A stretch of 64,000 nt of DNA. Source: MR-S7 sp000400995. Its GTDB lineage: Bacteria > Pseudomonadota > Gammaproteobacteria > Burkholderiales > Burkholderiaceae_C. The notes below the pieces were generated by a model. It worked only from the letters and a program-made list of their open reading frames with translations. It was not told where the DNA came from and made no database searches. The stretch is from positions 3,224,001 through 3,288,000 of the forward strand of contig NZ_CP152342.1 in assembly GCF_045291395.1 (NCBI RefSeq), in the 5' to 3' direction. Positions 48,558 through 57,961 of this stretch are shown piece by piece (position 1 is the first letter of the stretch; each line of letters starts with the position of its first letter). The position numbers were made by a program, and so were the translations under genes.

Positions 48558-49826
48558 ATGTCCACATCGCCTACCGCCCCTCCTCCCCCTTCCAGCCCGG
48601 CAGCCGGCGGCACCAGCGGCGCGATGATCGCGCGCCAGGCCATCATGAACGGCCAGCAGGCGGTGGTGGGCTACGAGCTCTTCAACCGCTCCCGCTCCCA
48701 CGGCGCGCACACGGCGGCCAGCGACGTGATCCTGGTCTTCACCGCCCTGTCCCACGCGGGCACGGAAGAGCTGGTGGGCAAGATGCTGATCTTCGTGAAC
48801 TGCACCCACGAGAGCCTGGCCGGCGGGCACCTGGAGCTGGTGAACCCCGACAAGGTGGTGCTGGAGATCCCCGCGCTCGGCCATACCGCCAACCACGAAG
48901 TGGCCGCGCGCCTGCCCATCCTGGCAGGCCTGCGCGCGCGGGGCTTCCACCTGGCGTTCAACCACACGGTGCTGGAATCGGCCTACGCGCCCTGGCTGCC
49001 GCTGGCGGACTACATCAAGCTCGACCTGTCGGTGCTGGCGCCGGACCAGGTGGCCGTGCTCATCAACTACGCCGGCCGCCACTCCCAAGCCGAGCTGATC
49101 GCCGAGAAGATCGAGACCGCGCAGCAGTACGACATGGTGTCCTCCCTGGGCGTGCAGCTCTTCCAGGGCTACTGGTTCTCGCGCCCGGCGCTGATCGAGG
49201 CCAAGCTGCTCACCCCCACGCAGGCCAGCATCGTGCAGCTGCTGAACCTGGTGCGCAGCCAGGCCTCCACCGCCGAGATCGAGGAAGTGCTCAAGAAGGA
49301 TGCGGGCCTGGCCTTCAACCTCATGCGGCTCATCAACTCCGCGGGCCTGGGGCTGGCGCACGAGGTCACATCCTTCCGCCAGGCGGTGCTGCTGCTCGGC
49401 CTGAAAAAGCTCTTCCGCTGGGCCGCCCTGCTGCTGACGGCCATGCGCAGCGGCGGCACGCCGCCCGCCGTGGGCCAGACCGCCGTGGTGCGCGGGCGGC
49501 TCATGGAGCTGCTGGCCCAGGAATTCCTGCCGCCCGAGGAGGCGGACAAGGCCTTCGTCATCGGCATCTTCTCCATGCTCGACCAGATGCTGGGCATGCC
49601 GCTGGCCTCCGCCGTGGGCCTGCTGCACATGCCCGACGGGGTGGACGACGCGCTGCTGCACCGCCAGGGCGTGTTCGGCGAGTTGCTCACCCTCGTGGAG
49701 GCCTGCGAAACCAGCAACGACAGCGCCTTCGACCATGCGGCGCAGTCGCTCAAGCTCTCCAACCAGCAGATCAACTGGGCGCACCTGCAGGCGCTGGCCT
49801 GGGCCGACCAGCTGGCGCACTCCTAG
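48558..49826 (+). CDS. EAL-HDOD signalling protein (YuxH type), copy A
   Basis: The 422-residue protein has an N-terminal degenerate EAL domain (ARQAIMNGQQAVVGYELFNR) and a C-terminal HDOD domain (ASTAEIEEVLKKDAGLAFNL, GLKKLFRWAALLL). In place of the EAL catalytic triad it has YELFNRS and lacks several metal ligands, so it is unlikely to hydrolyse c-di-GMP; such proteins bind partners or nucleotides. A very similar paralogue lies directly downstream, separated by a palindromic repeat. A TACAAT box ~55 bp upstream may be the promoter. Confidence 0.88.
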   Translation: MSTSPTAPPPPSSPAAGGTSGAMIARQAIMNGQQAVVGYELFNRSRSHGAHTAASDVILVFTALSHAGTEELVGKMLIFVNCTHESLAGGHLELVNPDKVVLEIPALGHTANHEVAARLPILAGLRARGFHLAFNHTVLESAYAPWLPLADYIKLDLSVLAPDQVAVLINYAGRHSQAELIAEKIETAQQYDMVSSLGVQLFQGYWFSRPALIEAKLLTPTQASIVQLLNLVRSQASTAEIEEVLKKDAGLAFNLMRLINSAGLGLAHEVTSFRQAVLLLGLKKLFRWAALLLTAMRSGGTPPAVGQTAVVRGRLMELLAQEFLPPEEADKAFVIGIFSMLDQMLGMPLASAVGLLHMPDGVDDALLHRQGVFGELLTLVEACETSNDSAFDHAAQSLKLSNQQINWAHLQALAWADQLAHS

Positions 49827-49830
49827 AGCT

Positions 49831-49970
49831 TGTCATCCATCAAATCCCCCCGCGCGAGGGGCGTCTGCTTTGTCGCACGGCTTGCCAATAGCTGCGGCTA
49901 TTGGCTGCGCCGCGCTTCGCGCATCCATCCCCATTGCGGGGCCAGCACGCGGGGGATTTGATGGATGACA
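49831..49970. repeat. Palindromic element between the EAL-HDOD paralogues
   Basis: TGTCATCCATCAAATCCCCC (49831-49850) is repeated exactly inverted at 49951-49970. Inside are the hairpins GCCAATAGC-TGCG-GCTATTGGC (49884-49905) and CCCC-ATTG-CGGGG (about 49929-49941). The plan, an outer stem with inner hairpins, matches the unrelated element at 2679-2946. Confidence 0.85.
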
Positions 49971-50012
49971 CGCCCTAAAATCACCCTGAGTCCCTTGCCC
50001 CAGAGGCCCACC

Positions 50013-51305
50013 ATGTCGAGCACCCCCGATTCCGCAGAGACAACCCTCGCGCCGCCCTCCCCGCAGGATGCAGGCACGGGCGCCGAGAACCTGGTCATCA
50101 TCGCCCGCCAAGCCATCCTGGACGAGCACCGCGCCGTCTTCGGCTACGAGCTGTTCGACCGCTCCACCGCGGCCGATGCGCACACGGCCGCGAGCGACGC
50201 GGCGCTGCTGTTCAACGCCCTCTCCTACGCCGGCACCGAGGCCCTGGTGGGCCGCAAGACGGTGTTCATCAACTGCACGCACGACAGCCTGGCCGGCGCC
50301 CACCTCGAGCTGATCCACCCCGAGAAAGTGGTGCTGGAAGTGCCCGTCCTCGCGGCCGACGCCACGCCCGAGCAGATCGAGGCGCAGATCCCCGTGCTCC
50401 ACGCCCTGCGCACGCGGGGCTTTCGCGTGGCCTTCAACCAGAGCGTGCTGCGCCGCGCCTATGCGAGCTGGCTGCCGCTGGCCTCGTTCATCAAGCTCGA
50501 CATGCAGGCCTTCAAGCCCGAGCTGGCCGAACCGCTGGTGAAATTCGCGCGCGCCCACACCCAGGCCACGCTGGTGGCGGAAAAGGTGGAGACGGCCGAG
50601 CAGCACGAGCGCATGGCCGCCCTGGGGGTGAAGCTGTTCCAGGGCTACTGGTTCGCGCAGCCGTCCGTAGTGAAGGCGCAAACCATCCGCCCCTCGCAGG
50701 CCACCATCATCCAGCTCATCAACCTGGTGCGCAAACAGGCCAGCACGGCCGAGATCGAGGACCTGCTCAAGAAGGACCCGACGCTGTCCTTCAACCTGCT
50801 GCGCTTCATCAACTCCTCGGGCTTCGGCCTGTCGTGCGAGATCACCTCGTTCCGCCACGCGGTGATGATCCTGGGGCTCAAGAAGCTGTTCCGCTGGGCT
50901 GCGCTGCTCATGACCACCTCGCGCGCCAGCGGCTCGCCGCCTGCCGTGGGCCAGACCGCCGTGGTGCGCGGGCGCCTCATGGAGCTGCTGGCGGCCGAGC
51001 TGCTGCCGCCCGAGGAGTGCGACAACGCCTTCGTGGTCGGCGTGTTCTCGCTGCTGGACACCATGCTCGGCGTGCCGCTGGAGCGTGCGCTCGAAACCGT
51101 GGCCCTGCCCCAGTCCGTGCTGGACGCGCTGCTGCACAACCAGGGCGTGTTCGCCCCCTTCCTGGAGCTGACCAAGGCCTGCGAAAGCGGGGACGACGTC
51201 ACCTTCGCCCGCACAGCGGAGGCGCTGCACCTGTCCAACCGGCAGGTCAACTGGGCCCACCTGCAGGCCCTGGCCTGGGCCGAGAACCTGCAGGGCGACG
51301 ACTGA
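50013..51305 (+). CDS. EAL-HDOD signalling protein (YuxH type), copy B
   Basis: This 430-residue paralogue of the preceding gene has the same domain order: degenerate EAL (ARQAILDEHRAVFGYELFDR) and HDOD (ASTAEIEDLLKKDPTLSFNL, GLKKLFRWAALLM). Long stretches are identical, such as PPAVGQTAVVRGRLMELLA. ATG 50013 is chosen because the in-frame ATG at 49965 lies inside the right arm of the palindromic element. The pair arose by tandem duplication. Confidence 0.88.
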   Translation: MSSTPDSAETTLAPPSPQDAGTGAENLVIIARQAILDEHRAVFGYELFDRSTAADAHTAASDAALLFNALSYAGTEALVGRKTVFINCTHDSLAGAHLELIHPEKVVLEVPVLAADATPEQIEAQIPVLHALRTRGFRVAFNQSVLRRAYASWLPLASFIKLDMQAFKPELAEPLVKFARAHTQATLVAEKVETAEQHERMAALGVKLFQGYWFAQPSVVKAQTIRPSQATIIQLINLVRKQASTAEIEDLLKKDPTLSFNLLRFINSSGFGLSCEITSFRHAVMILGLKKLFRWAALLMTTSRASGSPPAVGQTAVVRGRLMELLAAELLPPEECDNAFVVGVFSLLDTMLGVPLERALETVALPQSVLDALLHNQGVFAPFLELTKACESGDDVTFARTAEALHLSNRQVNWAHLQALAWAENLQGDD

Positions 51306-52280
51306 TCAATCCAGGCGGATGTTCGCCGCGCGGATGATGCGCGCGTTGCTCTCGGACTCCTGCGCGATCTGGCGCGCGAACTCGGCCGCCGTGCCACCCG
51401 TGGGCACGTTGTCGGACGCCTCCAGCCGCGCCCGGATGTCGGGCAGCGCCAGCGCGTGGTTGATCTCGGCATTGAGCCGCTCGCGCACCGGCGCGGGCGT
51501 TTTGGCGGGCGCGAAGATGCCGAACACCGACGTCAGGTTGGCTGCGGGCAGGCCCAGCTCGGCCAGCGTGGGCACGTCGGGCAGCGCCTGCAGGCGCTTG
51601 GGCGCGCCCACGGCAAGCGGATGCAGCTTGCCGGCCTTGATGTGCTGCATCACCGCCGGGCCTGCATTGGTGGAGAGCACCTCGAACTGGCCGGAGAGCG
51701 CGTCGTTGAGCTGCTGGCCGCCGCCCTTGTAGGGCACATGCGTGATCTGCACGCCGCTGCCCTGCATGATGTGCTCCAGCATGATGTGGCCCAGCGACGC
51801 CAGGCCCGACGTCGCCCAGCGCACGTCGCCCGGCTTGGCCTTGGCCGCCGCCAGCAGCTGGCGGAAGTCCCGCGCGGCGGTGGCCTGCGTGCCCAGCAGC
51901 AGCACCGGCGAATACATCACGCTGGCCACGGGCGCGATGTCGCGCACCGGGTCGAAGGGGGGTTTGCCCAGGTGCGGGTTGAGCACCAGCGGGCTGATGG
52001 CGGAAAAGCCCAGCGTGTAGCCGTCCGGGGCCGCCTTGGCCACCATGTCCATGCCGATCGTGCCACCCGCGCCCGCCTTGTTCTCCACCACCACGGGCGT
52101 ACCCAGCCGCGCGGAGAGCTTGTCGCCCAGCGCACGCGCCACCACGTCGCTCACGCCGCCGGCCGGATAGGCGACGACGATGCGGATGGGATTGGACGGC
52201 CACGGCGCCGGCTGGGCAGCCACGGACAGCGGAGCGACGGCAAGGGAAGCCAGAAGCTGGCGGCGGGTAGGGGATGGCAT
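51306..52280 (-). CDS. Bug-family tripartite tricarboxylate transporter binding protein
   Basis: The 324-residue periplasmic protein has a twin-arginine-like leader (MPSPTRRQLLASLAVAPLSV), then the Bug signature NPIRIVVAYPAGGVSDVVAR and VVENKAGAGGTIGMDMVAKA. Bug proteins bind small carboxylates or related ligands for TctA/TctB-type transport; no tctA or tctB is nearby. It directly follows a second Bug gene with 28 bp between, and both follow an HTH gene on the same strand. Confidence 0.92.
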   Translation of the reverse strand: MPSPTRRQLLASLAVAPLSVAAQPAPWPSNPIRIVVAYPAGGVSDVVARALGDKLSARLGTPVVVENKAGAGGTIGMDMVAKAAPDGYTLGFSAISPLVLNPHLGKPPFDPVRDIAPVASVMYSPVLLLGTQATAARDFRQLLAAAKAKPGDVRWATSGLASLGHIMLEHIMQGSGVQITHVPYKGGGQQLNDALSGQFEVLSTNAGPAVMQHIKAGKLHPLAVGAPKRLQALPDVPTLAELGLPAANLTSVFGIFAPAKTPAPVRERLNAEINHALALPDIRARLEASDNVPTGGTAAEFARQIAQESESNARIIRAANIRLD

Positions 52281-52308
52281 GGAAACAGTCCTGTAGGGGT
52301 TGGAAAAA

Positions 52309-53277
52309 TCAATCGAGCTGCAGCTTGCGCTCGCGGATCAGGCGCGCCCATTTTTCGTTGTCCGCCTTCACGAAGTCCGCGAACTCGGCGGCGCCCAGCG
52401 GATGCACCTCGGCGCCCGCACCCGCGAACTTGGCCTTGACCTCCGGCTGCGCGAGCACCTTGGCCAGCTCGGCCGAGAGGCGGTCGGTGATGGCCTGCGG
52501 CAGGCCCGCGGGCGCCACGAGCCCCTGGAAGCCCACGGACTCCATGGCGCCCAGGCCCAGTTCGCGCACCGTGGGCACGTCGGGCAGCTGCGGGTCGCGC
52601 TGCGGACCGGTCACGGCCAGGGCCTTGAGCTTGCCGCCCTTCACCTGGGGCAGCAGCACGCTGCCCGCGTCGATCAGCAGCTGCGTCTGGCCGCCGAGCA
52701 GGTCCTGGATCGCGGGCGCGCTGCCCTTGTAGGGCACATGGGTGACGTTGAGCCCCGTGGCCTGGTTCATCAGCTCGCCGTTGAGGTGCGTCGAGGTGCC
52801 GGTGCCGCCCGAGGCGAAGTTGACCTTGCCCGTGTTGGCGCGCGCCCACTGCACCCAGTCCTTCAGGTCCTTGGCCGGATGGTCGGGCCGCGTGACGGCG
52901 ATGTAGCTGCCCTGGCTGATCTGCCCGATGTAGGTGAACTGCGTGAGCGGGTCGTAGGGCTTCTTGGCCTGCAGGTAGGGCGCGATGGCGAAGGGCCCGG
53001 TGTTGGCCAGCAGCAGCGTGTAGCCGTCGGGCGCGGCGCGCGTGAGCTCCGTCGCCGCGATCATGCCGCTGGCGCCGGGCTTGTAGTCCATCACGATCTG
53101 CTGGCCCAGCGCCTCCTGCAGCGGCACCTGCACCGTGCGCGCGGCGAAGTCGATGCCGCCGCCAGGCGGATAGCCCACGATGAGCCGGATGGGCTTGGCT
53201 GCGGGCCAGGCCTGCGCGAAGGCCAGTGTCGCCGTGCCGGCCAGCGCCAGGGCGGCAGCCCAGTGCTTGAGATTCAT
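52309..53277 (-). CDS. Bug-family tripartite tricarboxylate transporter binding protein
   Basis: The 322-residue protein has a Sec signal peptide (WAAALALAGTATLAFAQAWP) and Bug signatures KPIRLIVGYPPGGGIDFAAR, LPDVPTVRELGLG and the C-terminal KWARLIRERKL. It is only moderately like its downstream neighbour, so it is an older duplication with a different ligand. It is preceded by the HTH regulator gene on the same strand. Confidence 0.92.
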   Translation of the reverse strand: MNLKHWAAALALAGTATLAFAQAWPAAKPIRLIVGYPPGGGIDFAARTVQVPLQEALGQQIVMDYKPGASGMIAATELTRAAPDGYTLLLANTGPFAIAPYLQAKKPYDPLTQFTYIGQISQGSYIAVTRPDHPAKDLKDWVQWARANTGKVNFASGGTGTSTHLNGELMNQATGLNVTHVPYKGSAPAIQDLLGGQTQLLIDAGSVLLPQVKGGKLKALAVTGPQRDPQLPDVPTVRELGLGAMESVGFQGLVAPAGLPQAITDRLSAELAKVLAQPEVKAKFAGAGAEVHPLGAAEFADFVKADNEKWARLIRERKLQLD

Positions 53278-53342
53278 GGAGTCTCCTTGGGGGTGTTATC
53301 GGGTGGAAGGGCGCAAGCGTAACCGAGCTGCGGCCGCCCTGC

Positions 53343-53633
53343 TTACCGCCGCACCCTGCCGCGGGAGACGGGCTGCGCGCCCTGCACGCGCACCCGTTCC
53401 ATCGGCATTTCGGGCGGCGACAACAGCTCCGGCACGGACACCTCCAGCCCCCGTGCCAGCACGTGCAGGGCGGTCAGCGTGGGGTTGGCCTGCCCCGACT
53501 CGATGCGGCTCAGATAGGTGCGGAACATGTCGCAGCGGTCGGCCAGTTCCTCCTGCGTGACCCCCTTGCGCGCGCGCAATTCCCTGATCCTCTGGCCGAG
53601 GAGCTTGCGCGGGTCTGAAGTCGGTTGGTCCAC
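53343..53633 (-). CDS. XRE-type helix-turn-helix regulator
   Basis: This 96-residue protein has one HTH_3 domain: LGQRIRELRARKGVTQEELA, DRCDMFRTYLSRIESGQANP. There is no effector domain; the tail is short and basic. It sits 65 bp ahead of two Bug genes on the same strand and diverges from the globin-coupled sensor gene, either of which it could regulate. Confidence 0.85.
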   Translation of the reverse strand: MDQPTSDPRKLLGQRIRELRARKGVTQEELADRCDMFRTYLSRIESGQANPTLTALHVLARGLEVSVPELLSPPEMPMERVRVQGAQPVSRGRVRR

Positions 53634-53749
53634 CCGCGCACTGTTGGTTACGTATACTCATTCATACACACACCAATTCGTACATTTGGGATAGGACAAC
53701 GGCGCGACCGCTTGTCGTACCCGCAGCGCCCGTGGCCCGGGGAGGGAAT

Positions 53750-56269
53750 TTGGAAAAGCCCCAAAGCTTTCAGCACCGCAAAGAGTTCCTGAACCTGACC
53801 GCGAAGGACGAGCGCATCCTGCAGGGCCTGCACGCCGCGCTGGGCGAAGGAGCGCCGGGCTTCGTCGAAGGCTTCTACCGCCACCTGCTCTCGTTCGAGG
53901 AGATGCGCGCGCTCATCCCGGACGACGACTCCCTCGCCCGCCTGCAGCGGCTGCAGACCCGCTACTTCCACACGCTCACCGCCGGCCGCTACGACGAGGC
54001 CTATGGGCTGGAACGCCAGCGCGTGGGCCTGACGCACGCGCGCGTCGGGCTGCCCCCCGGCTGGTACCTCGGCGCCTACAGCCAGTACCTCACGCAGCTG
54101 TTGCCCGTGGTGGCGCGCCTGGGCCTGCCCGCCGACGACTGGGTGGCCGCGCTCCAGGCGCTCGTCAAGGTGGTCTTCCTGGACATGGGACTGGCCATCG
54201 ACACCTACATCGCGCTGCGCGACGAGATGATCTCGGAGCTGCGCGACTACGGCGCCGCCTTCGCGCGCCTGCCCTACGGCACGGTGGTCGCCACCGCCGA
54301 CCTGGACGTGGTGTTCGCCAACGAGGCCTTCGCGCACCTGGCCGGCTGCGCGCCCGAGGCGCTGGTGGGCCATCCGCTGGGCGCCCTGATGGACGTGGGC
54401 GGCCTGCCCGCGCTGGCGCAGCAGGCGCTGCTGCACGGCCATGCGCGGGGCACGGTGCAGTTGCGCCCGCGCGCGCAGGCCCTGGCCCTGCCGGTGGCCG
54501 TCACCGCGCACACCCTGCAGCCGGGCAGCGGCGCCGCGCCGCGCCTGCTGCTGACCATCGAGGACCTGCGCGAGCGCGAGCAGTTCCTGCGCGACCTGCT
54601 CAACGCCCAGGAGGTGGCCAACATCGGCACCTGGCACACCCTGTTCGACGGACGCATCGCCCTCACGCCGCAGGCCGCGCGCATCCTCGGCTGGCCCGAA
54701 GGCCAGCCGTTCGGCTACGGCGACCTGCTGGACTGCGTGCACCCCGACGACCGCGGCTACGCGGATGCCCAGTGGGCCGAGGGGCTGGCGCGCGGCCACC
54801 ACGCCTTCTCGCTGCGCGTGCGCCACGGCGGCCAGGTGCGCTGGGTGGACCTGCGCGGCAGGACCGAGCACGGCGCGGCCGGCCAGCCCGTGCGCGGCTA
54901 CGGCACCGTGCTCGACATCACGGAACGCCACCACACCGAGCAGTACATGCAGCGGCTGGCCTTCTTCGACACGCTCACCGGCCTGCCCAACCGCATGCAC
55001 GGCATGAAGCAGGTGCAGCGCCTGCTGCACGAGGCGGGCGAGCAGAAGCAGCGCGCCGTGGTGCTGTTCGCGGATCTCGACAAGTTCAAGGAGATCAACG
55101 ACACCCAGGGCCACGCCGCTGGCGACCGCGTGCTCGTGGCGGTGGCCCGGCATTGCCAGGACGCGCTGGGCGCAGGCGGCGTGCTGGCGCGCCTGGGCGG
55201 CGACGAATTCATGTTCGCCCACCCCCTGGCCGATGGCGAGGACGTGCTGGCCCTGGCACGACAGGTGCACGCTGCGCTGCAGCGTCCCGTGTGGGTGGAC
55301 GGCCTGCGCTTCGAGGTGGGCGCCAGCATCGGCGTGGCCCTCTACCCCGCGCATGGCCAGGACGTGGACGAGCTGCTGCAGTGCGCGGACATGGCAATGT
55401 ACCGGGCCAAGATGCAGGGCTGCGGCTGCCTGCTCTACGACGAGGCTCTGGGCCGGCAGGTGCAGCGGCGCATCGCGCTCGGCACGCGGCTGGAGGCCGC
55501 GCTGCAGCAGTCTCTGCTGGAGCTGCACTTCCAGCCGAAGGTGGACATCGCATCGGGCCGGATCGTGGGCGTGGAGGCCCTGGCGCGCTGGCACGACGCC
55601 GAATGGGGATGGGTGAGCCCGGCGGAGTTCATCGTGGCCGCCGAGGAGCGGGGGCTCATCATGGCGCTGGGCGACTGGAGCCTGGACGCCGCCGCGCGGC
55701 AATGGCGGGCCTGGCGCGACGCGGGCGTGGCGCGGCCGCCGCCCATCGCCGTCAACGTCTCGGCCACGCAGATGATGGGCGATGCATTCGCCGAGCGCGC
55801 GCTGGCGCTGGTGCGCGCGCACGGCGTGCGCCCGCAGGCGATCGAGCTGGAGATCACCGAATCCGCGCTGATGCTGCACCCCGACCGCGCGCGCCGCGTG
55901 GCCTCGCGCCTCGTGGAGCTGGGCTTCACGCTCTCCCTCGACGATTTCGGCACGGGCTACTCCTCGCTCGCGCGGCTGCGCGACTTTCCCGTCTCGCGCA
56001 TCAAGATCGACATGTCCTTCGTGCACGGCATGCTCGCCGAGCCCGGCCACCTCGCCATCGTGACGGCGGTGATCGGCATGGCCCGCGCCCTGGGGCTGCG
56101 GACCGTGGCCGAGGGCGTGGAAACGCAGGAGCAGCGCCACAGGCTGCACGCGCTGCAGTGCGACGAGGTGCAGGGCTGGCTGTTCGGCCGCGCCATGCCC
56201 GCGGCCGAGCTGGAGCGCCGCTGGCTGCGCCCTGCCCCCCTCCCCACCGACGACACACTCCAAGGATAG
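53750..56269 (+). CDS. Globin-coupled GGDEF-EAL protein with PAS domains
   Basis: The ~839-residue sensor opens with a protoglobin domain; the proximal haem His is in GLTHARVGLPPGWYLGAY, the globin-coupled-sensor signature. Two PAS-like regions follow (about 185-285, 290-400), then GGDEF with an intact RLGGDEF active site and EAL with GVEALARW, EITESAL and DDFGTGYSS. It probably makes or breaks c-di-GMP in response to oxygen. TTG 53750 is preferred to GTG 53732 because GGGGAGGG lies just ahead and the protein then starts MEKPQSFQHRKEF. The Aer-like gene begins 5 bp downstream. Confidence 0.92.
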   Translation: MEKPQSFQHRKEFLNLTAKDERILQGLHAALGEGAPGFVEGFYRHLLSFEEMRALIPDDDSLARLQRLQTRYFHTLTAGRYDEAYGLERQRVGLTHARVGLPPGWYLGAYSQYLTQLLPVVARLGLPADDWVAALQALVKVVFLDMGLAIDTYIALRDEMISELRDYGAAFARLPYGTVVATADLDVVFANEAFAHLAGCAPEALVGHPLGALMDVGGLPALAQQALLHGHARGTVQLRPRAQALALPVAVTAHTLQPGSGAAPRLLLTIEDLREREQFLRDLLNAQEVANIGTWHTLFDGRIALTPQAARILGWPEGQPFGYGDLLDCVHPDDRGYADAQWAEGLARGHHAFSLRVRHGGQVRWVDLRGRTEHGAAGQPVRGYGTVLDITERHHTEQYMQRLAFFDTLTGLPNRMHGMKQVQRLLHEAGEQKQRAVVLFADLDKFKEINDTQGHAAGDRVLVAVARHCQDALGAGGVLARLGGDEFMFAHPLADGEDVLALARQVHAALQRPVWVDGLRFEVGASIGVALYPAHGQDVDELLQCADMAMYRAKMQGCGCLLYDEALGRQVQRRIALGTRLEAALQQSLLELHFQPKVDIASGRIVGVEALARWHDAEWGWVSPAEFIVAAEERGLIMALGDWSLDAAARQWRAWRDAGVARPPPIAVNVSATQMMGDAFAERALALVRAHGVRPQAIELEITESALMLHPDRARRVASRLVELGFTLSLDDFGTGYSSLARLRDFPVSRIKIDMSFVHGMLAEPGHLAIVTAVIGMARALGLRTVAEGVETQEQRHRLHALQCDEVQGWLFGRAMPAAELERRWLRPAPLPTDDTLQG

Positions 56270-56274
56270 GCGCC

Positions 56275-57890
56275 ATGCGGATCAACCTCCCCGTCACCGC
56301 CAGCGAATACGCGTTCCCCGCGCAGGAAACGCTGGTTTCCGTCACCGACACCAAGGGCCGCATCACCTACTGCAACCCGGCCTTCATCGCGGTGAGCGGC
56401 TTCGTGCAGGACGAGCTGCTGGGCCAGCCGCACAACCTGATCCGCCACCCCGACATGCCCGCCGAGGCCTTCCGCGACCTGTGGGACACCATCCAGGCCG
56501 GCCAGCCATGGACGGGCCTCGTGAAGAACCGGCGCAAGAACGGCGATTTCTACTGGGTGCAGGCCAACGTCACGCCCATGCGCGACGGCAACCGGATCAC
56601 GGGTTTCCTGTCGGTGCGCACCCTGCCCGCGCGCGAGCAGGTGCAAGCCGCCGAAGCGCTCTACACGGCCATGCGCGTGCAGGCCGATGCGGGGCGCACG
56701 GTGCACGCGCTGCAGCGCGGCGCCGTGGTGCGGCGAGACCTGCGCGGTCGCCTGGCACGGCTGGCCGCCCCTCCACGCCCGTGCGGCTGGCGCTGGCACA
56801 GGCGCTCGCCGTGGTGGCGCCGCTGGCGTGCGCGGCGCTGGGCGCGCCCTGGGCGGCGACGGGCGCGGCGGCCGTGGCGTCAGCGGCGGCCGCGGTGGCG
56901 CTGACGCGCAGGCTCGCCATCGCGCCGCTGGACGCCCTGGTGCGGGATGCCAACCACCTGGCATCGGGCGATCTGTCGCACACCGTGCAGACGGGCGCCA
57001 GCGGCAGCGTGGGGCAACTGCAGCGCGCGCTGTTCCAGCTGTGCGTGAACCTGCGCACCGTGGTGCGCGACGTGCGCGCGGAGCTGCAGCGGCTCGACAC
57101 CTCGGTGCGCGAGATCGCCCGCGGCAACCACGATCTGTCGTCGCGCACCGAGGCCCAGGCCGGCAGCCTGGAGCAGACGGCCGCATCGATGGAGCAGATC
57201 AACGGCACGGTGCACAGCAGCGCCGCCTCCGCCGGCCAGGGCGCACGCTTCGCGGCCGAGGCCACGGCCACCACCCAGCGCGGCAGCGATTCGGTACAGG
57301 CCGTGGGCGCCACCATGGAGGGCATCGCCAGCGCGTCGCGGCACATCGAGGGCATCGTGCAGATCATCGAAGGCGTGGCCTTCCAGACCAACCTGCTGGC
57401 GCTCAACGCCGCCGTCGAGGCAGCGCGCGCGGGCGATGCCGGGCGGGGCTTCGCCGTGGTGGCGGCGGAGGTGCGCACGCTGGCTTCGCGCACCGCGCAG
57501 GCCGCGCGCGACATCAAGCAGCTCATCGGCGAATCGTCCGCGCGCGTGGCCTCGGGCACCGCGGCCGCGGGCGAGGCGCGCGAGCGCATGGACGAGGCGC
57601 TGCAGACCGTGCGCCGCGTGGACACGGCGCTGGGCGAGATCAGCACCGCCGCAGCCGAGCAGCAGAGCGGCATCGCGCAGATCAACGCGGCCGTCGCGCA
57701 CCTGGACTCCATCACGCAGCAGAACGCCGCGCTGGTGGAGCAGCTCGCCGCTGCCGGCGAGGCACTGCAGGGCCAGGTGCGCGGCGTGGCCGACACGATG
57801 CGGCTGCTGCGCCTGGCGCACGGCGAGGCGTCGCTCTCGCAGATCGACGCGGCGGCCCTGCGCCGCGGGCGCCAAGCGCTGCCAGGCTGA
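56275..57890 (+). CDS. Aer-like PAS chemoreceptor, frameshifted
   Basis: The N-terminus is an Aer-type PAS domain (TLVSVTDTKGRITYCNPAFI, NLIRHPDMPAEAFRDLW), which in Aer binds FAD and senses redox state. After ~160 codons the frame changes near 56761-56766. The rest (paired membrane helix, HAMP and the signalling tip VAFQTNLLALNAAVEAARAG) is in frame 3 to 57890. One extra G in CTGGCC would restore LGRPSTPVRLALAQALAV. It lacks a CheR pentapeptide. Pairing with a haem-globin c-di-GMP protein suggests joint control of oxygen response. Confidence 0.85.
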
Positions 57891-57900
57891 GGCAGCGCTT

Positions 57901-57954
57901 CTCTTTTAATAGCTGCTCGCGCTTTCTGGTAAAGCGCCAGAGGCCGATTTCCCT
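57901..57954 (+). repeat. Dispersed repeat, copy between MCP and xerD
   Basis: CTCTTTTAATAGCTGCTCGC, GCTTTCTGGTAAAGCGCCAG and AGGCCGATTT form the consensus copy of the family, between two convergent stop codons. Stem GCGCTTT/AAAGCGC. Confidence 0.8.
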
Positions 57955-57961
57955 ATCAACA

